The notes: generated by a model from the sequence alone, not told the origin. Shown: positions 1 through 12,070, counted from the first letter of the stretch. The stretch: 64,000 nucleotides of DNA from Lantana camara (GCA_037501455.1 CM074858.1:87704501-87768500), one strand, 5' to 3'. Translations and numbers: made by a program.

Positions 1-3000
1 GCGTACCCTTGGTTCCGAATTTAATATCTTGAGCTCGGGAACTCGGATTCGAGTTCCGTCAACTCCGCTGAACTCGTAACGAAAATTCGAGTTTAGTAAA
101 ATTAGCCTTGCATTTTTCTTAAGTCATTTGAAACTCCGAAATCCAACCGAAAAACGAAACGGCATTCAACTTGACCTTGCTGCACAAAATGAACCATATC
201 TCACCCAAACCATAACCAAATTAACCATGGTTTGATTCTTTGAAACCCTAACTCAACCACCTATCAGGATATTTCAAGCCCTAACCGAGTTTATCCTCTC
301 ACAATCCCCAAAACTCAGCCAAAGCTACTGCTTCTCATTTCAGTCCCGTAACCCTTCGTCTCTTGGAGATTTTGGAGCTCAAATCTCCTCCAAACTTCAA
401 CCAATCAACAAGGTAAGTTTAGGGTTGTATTATATGGTTAATTCTGATCATTTCCATCCCTTCATTCATGATTTTGAGCATGGTTTATTCATCCTGAACT
501 GTTTTTCCGAAAATAAGAGATTTTGGACAATTTCTTGTTCCCCTTCGATTCTCAATGATTTTGATTGATTCCAAGCCTGAGATTAATTGTTTTGACTTCC
601 TCATATCATTTATGATCATAGATTTCAGGGTTGTTGAGATATTTATGAAATATCATTTAGGATCTTTTGAGAAATGTCCACTTGAAGGTCACGTACGCTT
701 CCAATTCTTGTTTGAGCTTGGTTGGGACTGATTTACTTGCTGAATTCATGTTGTTTTGCTGCACATTTGATCGCTTTATGGACTTGAACTGAATCAGATT
801 AGTTGAGAGATGCATACCCTGTTTTCCCGCAGCTTTGCTCTGTTTTTCCGCTGTTAATTTGCTGCGTTTCCTTCTTCTTTTTTGTTCTGTCCAATTCGTG
901 GTTTGGTAGTGTATGTTCTTGTTGAGTTTGTGCTGCATTTGTACCTGGTATTGCTGCCTTGGTTACTTGCATTTCTCGTGCATGAGTTCTGCTCTGTTTC
1001 TGCTCAATTCTGCTGTCAACGAGAGGCTGCTGCTGCTGCACGTCACGGGCGTGCCATTTTTGGCAGTTCCTGCGAGGAACGGGGGTGCAAGCCGGCCTGG
1101 GATTTCTGTACCGAGACACGGGGGTGTCTCGGTCTAGGTTTGGAGGGTGACACGGGGGTGTCACCCTGTTTTGCTTGAATCCTTGCTGCGTTTCTGGGTC
1201 TGTTGTTGCTGCTGTAAATGTTATGCAGTGTGTGTGTTGTGTGCCTGCATGGGAGTGGTGTGGTGTGTGCATGTATTTGTGTTTGTATTTGCATGTGTAG
1301 GTAATATATAGTATATACATATTATATGCATGTAGTTTCTATATATTGCATGCATGGGGTATTTATATATATCTGTAATATTTATGTGAATTATGCATGC
1401 ATGTGTGTGTGTCTACGTGTATATGGATATATTATATATATATGTATGATTATGTATTATTATATATATATATTATATTCTATATGTTTATATATTATAT
1501 AGTATATATTTATTATATATTTAAAATATTATTTGATTTAATTTAATTATTGAAATTAATTGATTTCCATTTTGTGTATTTAATTATCGACTATTGATTG
1601 AACGTTTTATTTGTTTTATTCCTAAATGTAAATTTGAATAATATGTGTTATGCTTCTTAAATGAATTTTAGATTAATTGATATTCATTATGAATTTATGA
1701 ATATTCTAAATTTATGAAATTTATATGAATTTATGAAATCATAAAATTGAATGAAACATATGAATGAATGAGTTGATTATATGTTTTAAATTTCTTAATC
1801 GTGCACATGAACATTTTATTGTTACAATATGATCATTTATGCCTTCATATCATATTCACTTCATTGCCGTGCGTCATATATGGTTCATTAAGAGTCTTGA
1901 GTCTCACGAACACGTCTTGTGGTCTTTTGTACAGTTGTCTCCAGGGTGGAGAGCTTTTGATCGTTCAGGCACTTGGTGCTCGATCCTTGTTTCATCACGG
2001 TTCAGGTGAGGGTGGTTTTCGTTTTAGCTATGTAACAAACCCTACAACCCTTATGTGAAAAGCTTTGGCCAAAACCTTATGATTATATATATATGGTTTT
2101 CAAACGAAGTTATCGAGTAAATTCTTCTGAATTATACGTATGAGCGTATATAAGCTTGAAAAATGGTTTTGTAATGAGGCTATGCTCCAAACCGTGTGTC
2201 TTCATGCTAGTTATGGATTAGGATGACACGGAGAGGTACGTATATAGCATATGCCGAATTACACGGTAAGGTATTTACGAATTATGTTATGTACTTATGA
2301 ATTATGAAATGTATTTATGAATTAAGTCATGTACTTATGAATTGAAATGTTTTGGCGAGACACATTTATAACTTATTATTGAACGGGCCCCGGGACTTAG
2401 TATATGAGGCTAACCGAGGAAGCAAGGGCTGACGGGGATCCCATATACTAGTCTCAACCAAACTACGGTGATACCGGCCCTCGCTAGGAGATTTAGTGGG
2501 GAATGGGAGCTGAGTGCCTTTGGGGGAGTCATGAAACCCCATTGGCCATTGACTGAGGTGGTCGGGTCTTGCTAACCCGCCCACCACCCGGAGGAAGAAG
2601 GTTGGTTAGGATTTACGCCTCTTCTTATGTATATGTTTTGATAGAATTATGCACCGTGCGGGAAGGCCGGGACACGGACTGCCCAAACGCATATATTTAT
2701 GATATGATTTATGGTCCGCATGTATTATGATATATTGCATGATCGCCTAATCAATATATTATTGATGTTTATGTACACGGTCGGAGTTTGGATGGAGGTT
2801 GTGCACGCTCACTCGCCGAGCCTTATATTTATATATGATTTATGAATGTACTGAATTTGATATGACCTAGTCGTAAAGTTCGAGCATTGTTTATCTATTT
2901 TCTTACCCTTAGTGGGAACTAATTTCAAATAAAACCTTGCTCGGGATTTATGACTTGCATGTGCATGTTTTATATATATATATATCGCTCCTGCTCACTC

Positions 3001-3473
3001 AGTCTTCTAGAGACTGACCCTCTCCCTCCCCAATCTTTTTAGTGTGCGGGTTTGATTGTGGAGTTTCGAGCTAGGCGGAGGTGTTTGGAGTCTTTAGGTG
3101 GGTCGAGTTAGGTTAGGGGAGTCTCTGCACTCACTCTTGTATTGAATTTATGTTGATTCGATTCTGCAGTATCTTGGCACTTGAATAATTATGTAATTGT
3201 TATTGAACTGTTTTATTGGATTGTATTTATGAGTTTAAAAGAGGCCTGAAGAGCCCAAATTCTACTTATGAGTTGTATGTTTGAATTTAAGTTTGCAATG
3301 CATTATACGTTGTTGATTGGCTTCATTGCGGGGTCTAGTTCCGCCTAGCTTAGGAAGGTTTTTATATTTGTCTCCCGTTCGCTATGGGTTGATACGGGTG
3401 AGGAGTTACTGTTTCGTTACTCGTGTTGAGCCATAGTGCGGGGGATGTGGTGCCTCACGTGCGGGGTGCTACA
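1..3473 (+). mobile_element. Family A LTR, cut by the window's left edge
   Basis: This stretch is the reverse complement, with divergence, of most of the two LTRs at 41094-45375 and 47595-51890. It opens at the segment matching about 51240 and closes with the family's terminal GGGGTGCTACA at 3473. No primer-binding site follows, so this is a 3' LTR or a solo LTR. It contains (TA)n-rich stretches around 1300-1520 and the hairpin pair at 1111-1166. Several short open frames here are low-complexity accidents. It differs much more from the other two copies than they do from each other, so it is an older insertion. The 5 bases after it are CCTTC; the matching duplication would lie left of the window. 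Confidence 0.88.
1111..1166 (+). repeat. Paired GC-rich hairpins of the family A LTR
   Basis: Two perfect inverted repeats sit 12 bases apart: CGAGACACGGGGGTGTCTCG within 1111-1132 and GTGACACGGGGGTGTCAC within 1145-1166. Both have a GGGG centre. The same pair is kept at 43555-43610 and 50070-50125 in the other family A LTRs. Confidence 0.85.
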
Positions 3474-4150
3474 CCTTCGACGGCGGATTTCAAGGCGTAG
3501 CTTCCATCCAGATCTTCGACGGCAGATTTGAAGGCGGAGGTTTTCGAACGGCGCTGACAACAAGCCATTTCCAATTGCTGCAAATGCGGGGGTCTTCGAC
3601 GGCAGATTTGAAGGCGGAGGTTTTCCAATTGACCTTTTTTCTTGCTGCTGGTAAACCCCCTGCGAGATTGATCTCTATTTCAAGCTGGTATGTTAACTTC
3701 TTTGTGCTTCTTGTTCAAATTCTTTCCCGTTTAATTTGTGGGATTTCTCATCTTGCTCTGTTTTTGGGGTTTTCAGGTGCTGTCCGATTTTGTTGATTTT
3801 TTAGTTTATAATATTTTGAGGTAAGTTTAATATTGTTGTTGATGATTTGTTTCTGCTGCTGTGTGTTTACATGGTGATATGACTTGATCTGATGATGGAG
3901 GTGTTTTCTTGAATTCTATTGGCAGATTTGGAAGGAAATACTTACTTTTGGGGAGTTAGAGAATTAGGAGATGGGTGTTGAGATATTGGAGATTGGAGTT
4001 AAGATGAAGAAAGGAGCGATCTTTACAATCAGAGGGTGTTTTAGATTAGTTTGCAATCATCCATTTCTAGTTTGCAATTAGTTTGAGATATTGGAGATTG
4101 GGATCGCCCTTAAGTTACTATTTCTGCTCAATTTACATTTATGTGGTGGG
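3474..4150. other. Remnant left of the copia insertion, probably CACTA-1 interior
   Basis: No gene is recognisable. A motif beginning CTTCGACGGC and continuing GATTTGAAGGCGG occurs three times (from about 3475, 3513 and 3593), followed by T-rich, intron-like DNA. It lies directly left of the Ty1/copia element and should have been continuous with 22628 onward before that insertion. It is therefore inferred to be interior sequence of CACTA-1, possibly the 5' end of a captured gene. The open frame at 3575-3796 has no recognisable family. Confidence 0.4.
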
Positions 4151-4537
4151 TGTTGGAAAACACGAATCAGAAAGCAGCGGAAATTTAAAAAATTTCCAAC
4201 AAAAGGATCTAGGACTCGCAATCGTGTATCCAAATTCGTAGGGATTAAGAAACTTACTTTTCTTTTATTCTTTCTTGAAGCATTTCAAGCCACCCAAGAA
4301 CGCTCTTCTCCCTGCTTGATCCCCTCTCCTTGGTAAAGTTCGAATCTTCAAACTTCTAACTTGAAGCTCTCTAGAGATAGTCCACCAACTTGATCACAAT
4401 CTAACTAGTAAGGATGCTAGTTCTCTAGTTAGTGTTTAGGCTTAACCTAGGGTTTCGTTTATCTTGGAGAAAGGATGGTGTTTAACACATGAACCAAAAA
4501 AATTGTCAATTAGCTCTAAGGGGAGCTCGAGCTCCCC

Positions 4538-4545
4538 TATTTATA
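4538..4545 (-). promoter_or_regulatory. TATA box in the copia 3' LTR
   Basis: On the minus strand this reads TATAAATA followed by GGGG, next to the palindrome GGAGCTCGAGCTCC at 4522-4535. The equivalent in the 5' LTR is at 21084-21091. Confidence 0.5.
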
Positions 4546-4896
4546 AGAGGGGAGTGGCCGAAATTCCTAGTCCTTATGGACTAGGGTTTTGGTCCCTCTC
4601 TCTCCTATTACTTGATCATCAAGTATTTTGACTTTGACTTTGAATTCTAATTCAAATCAACTTTCAAGAGAGCTAAAAATATCCAAACTATTTTTGGATA
4701 ATTTTATACTTTATTTATTTAAAATAAATAACTTATTTTATCTAATTAATTAATTCATAATTAATTAACTAGATTATTTTTCTCCAAAATAAGACTTTCT
4801 TTTTAATTCAAAATTAAACCAAAGTCTATTAAATAATTAACACATTTAATTATTTAATATATATATATATATATATATACACGATATATATATATA

Positions 4897-4964
4897 CACG
4901 TGTGGGACACGTGTCACAAGGACACGTGTCACTCACGTGACCCACACGTGTGGTTTCACACGTG
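4897..4964. promoter_or_regulatory. Cluster of six G-box (CACGTG) motifs in the copia 3' LTR
   Basis: CACGTG starts at 4897, 4908, 4923, 4934, 4945 and 4959. The 5' LTR keeps three (21444, 21455, 21466), with a fourth site changed to CACTTG. G-boxes are known plant binding sites for bZIP and bHLH factors; use as an LTR enhancer is inferred. Confidence 0.55.
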
Positions 4965-6112
4965 TGGAACCCTTTTGGCCCGATTAACTCGTTTAATCAT
5001 TTTAAAGCCTCAACTCATGTAACCAAGTTGTTGTGTGTGACCCTCTAGGTTCTCAATTCAATTAGCAGTGACCCTAATTAATTAATTCACTAATTAATTA
5101 ATCAGTCCACAGATTAAACGACCATAGTCTAGCAACAGGTGTTTAACCCTTAGCTGAATTGGAATGTTCGGATTCGACAGAACCTTTAAGTCATTGATTT
5201 ATGTGAGATACAATCCTCCTACTTACTATCTCTCAACCAAGATCTAGGGCACGGGAATAATCAGAACCCTAATAATCCGGTCTTAAAGCTAAGTGAATTT
5301 CATATCCATTTGATCTCAATCCAAGAAACCCTTTTCTTGATGTCTTGATCTACTGCCTTGGCCAAGGACTCCATATGGCATATGAATGACTTACACAATA
5401 ATAGATCACCTTGCAAATGCAAGTGTAGGTCCTTTCTTGATTCTCATTCACTTTCATGAATCACTTGTGCAGCCCCAGCATAAGCCTTGAATCAGTTGTC
5501 TAAGGCGACACCCTTTAAAGCTTATACCTAAGACTACAAAGTTAACTCATAAAGTGACAAGGAATCTCAAGTCTAAGGATCAATTAATCACATCAATGAC
5601 TCGTGAGATATTTCCTAATCTGGAAGTTTCTATTTCCTGAAATAGAAACTTCCTTTCCCATTTAGGAATGTTCTCACACGGGGCACCTCAGTGAACTTAC
5701 TTATTAAAGTAAGCACCCTCATGTATGACGCACGTATCAACTATACACTTTGCACCTCCATGAAACAAGGTGCTCCTTCTTAAGGGCGTGATCTCACAAG
5801 CAAGCCTTAGAGGAGTCAGGTTGACACTCCCACTGTCGGTATGACTCATCGGCTTGGAGTATTTTACTAATCATGACTTATGTGAAATAGGGCTCGTTTC
5901 ATGAACCATTTCACCTAAATGGTAGAGTCCTAAAGTCATCAGGATTAGGGGAGTTCTCATACATGCACAGATAAAGTAAACACATACCAAACAAGAGCAT
6001 ATAAAGAAGTGTTGCCTCAATTCGTTATTCCATTCAAAGATTGTATGTGATTACAATAAGGAAAAGCACAAAGCGGATATACAATCGGCTTTCTAGGGCA
6101 CTATTCCTAACA

Positions 6113-6124
6113 ATCTCCCACTTG
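6113..6124 (-). other. Polypurine tract of the copia element
   Basis: On the minus strand it reads CAAGTGGGAGAT, directly abutting the 3' LTR start (TGTTAGG on that strand). This is the expected plus-strand primer site for reverse transcription. Confidence 0.8.
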
Positions 6125-6128
6125 CCCG

Positions 6129-8132
6129 TCAAAGCCATTCTAAAGCTACTCTAAGTCCCATCTTCTGAAGATGACCTTGGAAAGCTTCTCGACTAAGGGG
6201 TTTAGTAAGTGGATCTGCCACGTTCTCTGCTGATGTGACCCTCTCAATTTGTACATCTCCTCTTTTAATAATATCACGGATTAGGTGATACTTCCTCATA
6301 ATGTGTTTGGTCCGTTGGTGAGATCTTGGTTCTCTTGCTTGAGCAACCGCCCCAGTGTTGTCACAAAACACATAAATGGGGTCTTTCATGCTAGGAACAA
6401 CATTCAACTCTTGAATGAAGTTTCTAATCCAAACACCTTCCTTAGCTGCATCATTTGCAGCCAAGTATTCGCCCTCAGTGGTCGAATCTGCAGTGGTCGT
6501 TTGCTTGGAACTCTTCCAACTCACTGCTCCGCCGTTTAGGTAGAAAATGTATCCTGACATTGACTTAAAATCATCTAAGTCAGATGCAAAGCTTGCATCA
6601 CAGTATCCTTCGACAGTAAGAACTTTCTGGCCTCCGTAAACTAAGAATAAATCTTTAGTACTTTTCAAGTACTTAAGAATATTCTTCACGGCAGCCCAGT
6701 GATCATCTCCAGGGTCAGATTGGAAACGACTTGTAACACTAAGTGCATAAGCCACATCCGGTCGAGTACATAACATTGCATACATTATGCTACCTATTGC
6801 TGATGCATAAGGTGTATGAGTCATTCTTTCCTTCTCAAGGTTAGTCTTAGGACACATCTTCTTTGAAAGACATGTTCCTACACTCATAGGAAGGTTCTTA
6901 ACCTTTGCTGACTCCATATTGAATCTCTTCAATACCTTGTCAATGTACATCGACTGTGATAGTCCTATTAACCTTCTAGATCTATCTCTATAGATTTTAA
7001 TTCCAATGATATAGAACGCATCACCCAGATCTTTCATCTCGAATTGGTTCGATAACCATAACTTAGTCACTTTCATGTCATCCTTCGAATTCCCAATAAG
7101 AAGGATGTCATCAACATAAAGTACTAAGAATTGCACTGAGGTCTCCAATTCCTTTCTATACACACATGATTCATTCGAAATTTGGATGAAGCTAAACGCT
7201 TTGGCTGATTCATCAAATTGAATGTTCCAGTTCCTAGAAGCCTGTTTCAATCCATACATTGATCTTTGGAGTTTGCAAACCTTTTGCTCACTCCCACTGA
7301 ATGTGAAACCTATGGGTTGCTCCATATAAATGTCTTTATCAATGTCACCATTAAGAAAGGCAGTTTTCACATCCATTTGCCATATCTCGTAGTCATAATA
7401 CGCAGCAATGGCAAGCATGATCCGAATAGACTTTTGCATTGCAACTGGCGAAAAGGTTTCATCAAAGTCAACGCCGGGTCTTTGAGTGAATCCTTTTGCA
7501 ACCAGTCTTGCTTTGTAGGCTACAATGCTTCCATCAACTCCAAGCTTTCTCTTAAAGATCCATTTGCAACCTATGGGTTTGACCCCATCAGGAAAATCTA
7601 CCAAGGTCCAAACTTGGTTGGAGTTCATGCAGTCCATTTCGGATTTCATGGCTTCTATCCACTGTTCAGAGTCAGAATCTGAAAGTGCCTCCTCATTTGT
7701 TAAAGGATCATTATCCTTCTGAGAGATTTCATGGAAGAATCCATACCATCTCTCCGGCTGTCTAGGAGTGCGTTCAGAACGCCTCAGATGAGGATTTTCG
7801 TGTGTATCGAAATTCGTGATTGGTTGTTGTTGATCAGAAGGGGACGTTTCTTCAGTGGGGGGCGTGGGCTCACTTTGTATTTCCTCTAATTCTATGATCT
7901 TGCCTTTCTTTTCTCTAAGGAATGGTTCCTCAAGAAAAGTGGCATTTCTGGAAACAAACACCTTTTGCTCAGATTGATCATAGAAGTAGTATCCTATGGA
8001 TTCCTTAGGATAACCTACAAAGTAGCATAAGTTAGAACGAGATTCTAACTTATTTCCCACTGTCCTCTTCACGTAAGCAGAACAACCCCAAATTCTTAAG
8101 TAAGAATAACTAGGGATTTTACCATGCCACAT
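6129..8132 (-). CDS. Ty1/copia pol: integrase tail, reverse transcriptase and RNase H
   Basis: A 667-codon open frame forms the C-terminal part of a broken copia polyprotein. Residues 1-130 are the integrase C-terminal region and linker. Reverse transcriptase follows, with MDVKTAFLNG near 253-262 and catalytic YVDD at 339-342. RNase H occupies roughly 505-650, with DASFASD, STTEGEY and the terminal TKHIMRKYHLIRD segment. The first ATG is internal to pol: coding continues upstream in another frame, separated by a frameshift near 8155-8165. It would copy element RNA into DNA in a cytoplasmic particle. The catalytic motifs look complete, but the integrase, protease and gag upstream are broken. 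Confidence 0.93.
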   Translation of the reverse strand: MWHGKIPSYSYLRIWGCSAYVKRTVGNKLESRSNLCYFVGYPKESIGYYFYDQSEQKVFVSRNATFLEEPFLREKKGKIIELEEIQSEPTPPTEETSPSDQQQPITNFDTHENPHLRRSERTPRQPERWYGFFHEISQKDNDPLTNEEALSDSDSEQWIEAMKSEMDCMNSNQVWTLVDFPDGVKPIGCKWIFKRKLGVDGSIVAYKARLVAKGFTQRPGVDFDETFSPVAMQKSIRIMLAIAAYYDYEIWQMDVKTAFLNGDIDKDIYMEQPIGFTFSGSEQKVCKLQRSMYGLKQASRNWNIQFDESAKAFSFIQISNESCVYRKELETSVQFLVLYVDDILLIGNSKDDMKVTKLWLSNQFEMKDLGDAFYIIGIKIYRDRSRRLIGLSQSMYIDKVLKRFNMESAKVKNLPMSVGTCLSKKMCPKTNLEKERMTHTPYASAIGSIMYAMLCTRPDVAYALSVTSRFQSDPGDDHWAAVKNILKYLKSTKDLFLVYGGQKVLTVEGYCDASFASDLDDFKSMSGYIFYLNGGAVSWKSSKQTTTADSTTEGEYLAANDAAKEGVWIRNFIQELNVVPSMKDPIYVFCDNTGAVAQAREPRSHQRTKHIMRKYHLIRDIIKRGDVQIERVTSAENVADPLTKPLSREAFQGHLQKMGLRVALEWL

Positions 8133-8805
8133 TTCATAGGGCGTTTTAGGGACTGACTTAGAGAACTAGATTCAAAATCTTTGCTGCACTTTCTAGGGCA
8201 TAACCCCAAAAAGAAGGTGGTAAGTCAGTGAAACTCATCATGGAGCGAACCATATCAAGTAAGGTTCGATTCCTTCTCTCAGAAACTCCATTAAGCTGAG
8301 GAGTTCACGGAGGAGTCCACTGAGAGAAAATCCCATTATCTTTGAGATGATTAAGGAATTCTTCACTAAGATACTCGCCTCCTCGATCAGATCGAAGTGC
8401 TTTGATCTTGTGACCAGTTTGGTGCTCAACCTCCTTTTGAAATTCTAAGAATTTCTCAAAAGCTTCAGATTTATACTTCATTAAGTATACATAACCATAT
8501 CGACTAAAGTGGTCGGTAAAGGTTATGAAATACTGATGATTGTTTCTAGTGCTTACACTAAGCGGTCCACAAACATCAGTATGGATCAAATCCAAAACCT
8601 TAGTGGCACGTTCCACAGTCCCTTTAAAAGGGACTTTGGACATTTTTCCTTTGAGACAGGATTCGCAAGAAGTTAACTCCTTAAGATCATTTTCAGAGAA
8701 TGATCCTAAAGTGTTTATCTTGCTAATTTTGTTCTTGGAAATATGTCCCAATCTAGCGTGCCATAAGGGAGCTGAAACTTTGTCATCTTTCTTACGCTTC
8801 GTTTC
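8133..8805 (-). pseudogene. Ty1/copia integrase, broken
   Basis: Reading leftward on the minus strand, the zinc-binding domain begins LWHARLGHI and ends with SCESCLKGK, giving the His-His-Cys-Cys set. The catalytic core shows HTDVCGPL, FTDHFSRYGY and DRGGEYLSEEF, the expected Asp-Asp-Glu residues. An in-frame TGA at 8305-8307 falls just after the QWTPP segment. The frame then continues (QLNGVSERRNRTLLDM) to a one-base frameshift near 8155-8165, after which the reverse transcriptase frame takes over. This enzyme inserts element DNA into the genome; this copy would be truncated. Confidence 0.9.
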
Positions 8806-9102
8806 TCATTGTATATTCATAATATTGATATTCTGAGTTAGATAAAGTCCATTACTTAGAGTACCGATGTGAACGGAAGAGTTTTTCCGTTTGATAAAAT
8901 ATTTACCATTCTTAATATAAGTTTCATAACCTTCACAATCTAAAATTGGAACAAAAATTATATTACGAATAATTCTCGGTACATAAAGGACTTTATTTAA
9001 GACTAACTCAAAACTACCTAAATCTAATCTAATTGTGCCTAAAGCTCGAGCTTCAACATTTGAGCCATCACCGATCTTCAAGACACATTCTCCTTCTTTG
9101 AG
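8806..9102 (-). pseudogene. Ty1/copia protease C-terminal and pre-integrase segment
   Basis: This frame links protease to integrase (LGTIRLDLGSFELVLNKVLY, then NGLYLTQNINI) and is in phase with both neighbours. It is closed upstream by a TAA at 9103-9105 and downstream by a TGA at 8806-8808. Both stops lie inside what should be one continuous polyprotein frame. Confidence 0.85.
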
Positions 9103-10040
9103 TTATTGGACTTCACTTAGCATCTGTACATCATTACAGATATGAGTTCCACAACCGGTATCAAGTACCCAAGAACTAGAATTAATAGAAAGATTTACTT
9201 CAACGAGAAAGATACCTTTCTTTAGAGTAGCCTTGTACTCTGGGCAGTTTCTCCTCCAATGTCCCGCTTTGCCACAATGGAAGCAAACATCCTCTTTCTG
9301 ATCACGCTTCTTCTTTTGGGCCTTCCCCTTCGAAACGCCACCAGTGGGCCTAAGGGGTTTCTTCTTCTTCCTTTGGGCTTTCTTGCCCTTACCTTTAGAA
9401 GGCCCAGAAGAGGAAGATGGAGCATTCACCATCAAAACCTTATTGTCCTTCTTGATCGTGCTTTCAGCAGTCACAAGCTGACTAATCAGCTCAGCTACAG
9501 TAGCACCAGCATGATTCATATTGAAGTTAAGGACAAATGGGTTGAATGATGGTGGGAGCGAAGCTAGCAACAAATCCACTGAAAGCTCATCTTTCAGTGG
9601 CATGTCCATGGAAGCAAGTTTCTCAGTAAGGGCGAGAAACTTGAGTCCATATTCATGGACACTTGAACCTTCTCTCATTCTCAAGTGGAACAATTCCTTT
9701 GAAGTGTTATACCTTGTAACACGTTCATGAGGGCGGTAAAGTTTCTCTAAGTGGTTGTAAATCTCCAAAGCGAATTCCATGGCCTCATGTTGCCTTTGCA
9801 AGTCCGGAGACATGTTAGCCAACATAAGGCAACAGGCTTGGAGATTATCATCCTTCCACTTCTGTCCCGCTCGGACCGAGTGGGAGCCTCCCCTTCGGGA
9901 CTAGGCTTCCCTTCGAAGAGAACATAAGTTCTCTTCTCACAATCTAAAATGATTTTTAGATTCCTCAGCCAATCAGAATAGTTGGGACCAGTCAACTTAT
10001 TTGAATCGAGGATCGACACAAGAGGGTTTTTGGTTGCCAT
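9103..10040 (-). pseudogene. Ty1/copia gag with start of protease, frameshifted
   Basis: The frame starts at the ATG at 10040 (MATKNPLVSILDSNKLTGPN), with a gag-type N-terminus followed by a SDWLRNLK segment. A one-base shift near 9870 moves reading to the frame that ends at 9103. The downstream part has a copia gag helix region, a Lys-rich basic tract, a CCHC zinc knuckle CFHCGKAGHWRRNC (residues 181-194 of that frame) and the protease motif VLDTGCGTH (Asp at 222). Gag would form the particle and package RNA. The frame ends at an internal TAA. Confidence 0.88.
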
Positions 10041-10247
10041 TTCAAAACACGTAGAGAATCACAGAATCTACGACCTAAATGGTAAAACAGAGAACTAGTG
10101 AGCATGCTGAATTATAACGATATACAAAAGATAAGGTCTTTAATCTAATGTAGCTCCCACTGTTTTTCAAAGATCTAGAATTCCCAAAGATCTAAGAGGA
10201 ACACGTTTCCCAATGGGTACTAAGATCCTAGGCTTTTTACCTCGAAC

Positions 10248-10571
10248 CCACGACTCGTGGACATTCTAAGTAAAACCCTAGGTAGGTACAACTTACCAAT
10301 TCTAACACCTTTAGAACTCTTAGTAATTGTTTTTTTTTTTTTGCATCGCCTATCTTTCAATATGGACCCACGACTCGTGCGACGTCCATATTTACTTAGG
10401 CGTTAAGCTAGACCCATCAATCATAAGATCATGATCAAAACTTAGTTCGAACGACCCACGACTCGTGGACATCGCCCTTGCCAAAATTGACCACGAAATA
10501 TTGACCATTTAAAATGATCAATTAGGTAACTAAGAACTAATAAGCTCCACTAGCTATCCCACGACTCGCGG
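10248..10571. repeat. Four dispersed CCACGACTCGTGG palindromes
   Basis: Inverted repeats with arms CCACGA and TCGTGG around one base start at 10248, 10368, 10456 and 10559. The second and fourth each carry an arm change (CTCGTGC, CTCGCGG). All lie in the copia leader, about 88-120 bases apart. Confidence 0.8.
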
Positions 10572-11742
10572 AAAATAACTAGCTTCACTTACTAAACTTA
10601 AAACCTATTGATGGAATGCTAGGAATTTAATTCAAAATTTGCATCTCAAATTAAATACCTATTTGTTCGAAATTAGCTTAATATTTGATGGGAATTTTCG
10701 AATCAACCGGAGAGTTGTCCGGTTCGACCTCACCAACATATATGTTATCCAATTTTATTAGTCTTGATTAATGCAAGTACACTTAAATGCATTTCAGACA
10801 AGCACATAAACAGATAACATGTCCTAGCATGATACTAACATGTAATGATCATGGGTTCTACCTATCTTATGCGTGATATGTGGGAGCCATTCCACAATCA
10901 CAAGTTCTAACATACATGCCACATAAACAGTTTAAATCACATAAGGGAAAGCGGTAACAAAATACGAGCTCTATCTCTATTACATTTAACAATTGAGATT
11001 CCCCTCCCTAACATTTTGAGGGGTCTTCACTTATGGCCTCCTTGTTACTTGAATGTGGTCCATCTTACTCCATGGGTGCATTGTCTCCAAAATGAAAATA
11101 AAACCTCACCACCTATCTCTACTCTCAAATTACAATAAAAGGAAAAAGACATAAACTAATAAGGCTCAATCTTCATATTGGCCTTAGACAATTACACGGG
11201 GCATACCCCGGCCTCAAAACAGTAATATGGAAAGCCACATAATAAATCACATAACAGTACGCACATAAGTGAGGCTCCAACCTCAATTGAAAAACGCAAC
11301 TATAGGGCTCCAACCCCAATTTAAACCATCCATGTGCATAAATTAAAACCATACATAGATCTAAACCCATGATCGCCTAAGATGCTTAAATTGCAAGAAT
11401 TTAAATTTAACTAATAAATTAAAATTCTCGCTGTAAGCTCTAATAGCTTAAAACACGACTTAGATGCAATTCTTGTTCAAGAGCCTTTTCAATAAAACCG
11501 AAAAAACAATAAACTAATAAAATTCCAATTAATTTTTGAAAATTAATAATTTTATTCTTTCAATATTTTCAGAAAATAAAGTTTGCAATTTTTCCCAAAA
11601 TTTAAATCGATCAATTTCTTAAAAATCCCAATTTAATCAAAATTTTAAAATAATTTTATTTTTGTAAAACTGATTTTAAAAGATAAAATTAAAATAAAAT
11701 TAAATCGGGATTTTCAAGGGCCGAAAACACGAAACACGAAGA

Positions 11743-12070
11743 TTGGCCCGAAACCACCCACCCAAGGGAGGGCACCGCCGCGCAGCATCAAGCGCACGCG
11801 CGCCAGCTGTGCGCACAGCGTGCGGTAATTGCCGCCCGCGTGCGCGCGCTGGGCGCTCGGCTTGTGCGCTTGTCGCGCGCAGCAGTGCCTGCCCGATGGC
11901 GGGCGGTCTCGGCCAGGGCGTCCCGCTCTGTTGCGGGACGGCGCGGGCGGCTGTCCCGCGCGGTTGCGGGACAGGCGAGCGGGCGAGCCTAGGCGCGTGC
12001 GGGAGGGCCTCCCGCGCGGTTGCGGGAGGGCTGGGCGGCGGCGACGGGCTGGGCGTGCGACTTGCTAGCA
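11743..12070. repeat. GC-rich island with three related hairpins
   Basis: The island is very GC-rich within otherwise AT-rich DNA. It holds three hairpins: arms CGTCCCGC / GCGGGACG (11919-11940), CTGTCCCGC / GCGGGACAG (11951-11974) and CCTCCCGC / GCGGGAGG (12008-12029). Loops are TCTGTT, GCGGTT and GCGGTT. The outer arm bases differ between units yet still pair. A weaker GCCCG-AT-GGCGGGC lies at about 11891. Confidence 0.75.

Larger units (their letters stand above)
4151..6112 (-). repeat. 3' LTR of the Ty1/copia element
   Basis: The 1962-bp LTR runs from TGTTGGAAAACACG to ATTCCTAACA on the + strand. It matches the split 5' LTR (12360-12392 joined to 20730-22627, 1931 bp). The main length difference is a CACGTG-rich segment at about 4870-4930 that is longer here. 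Confidence 0.93.
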
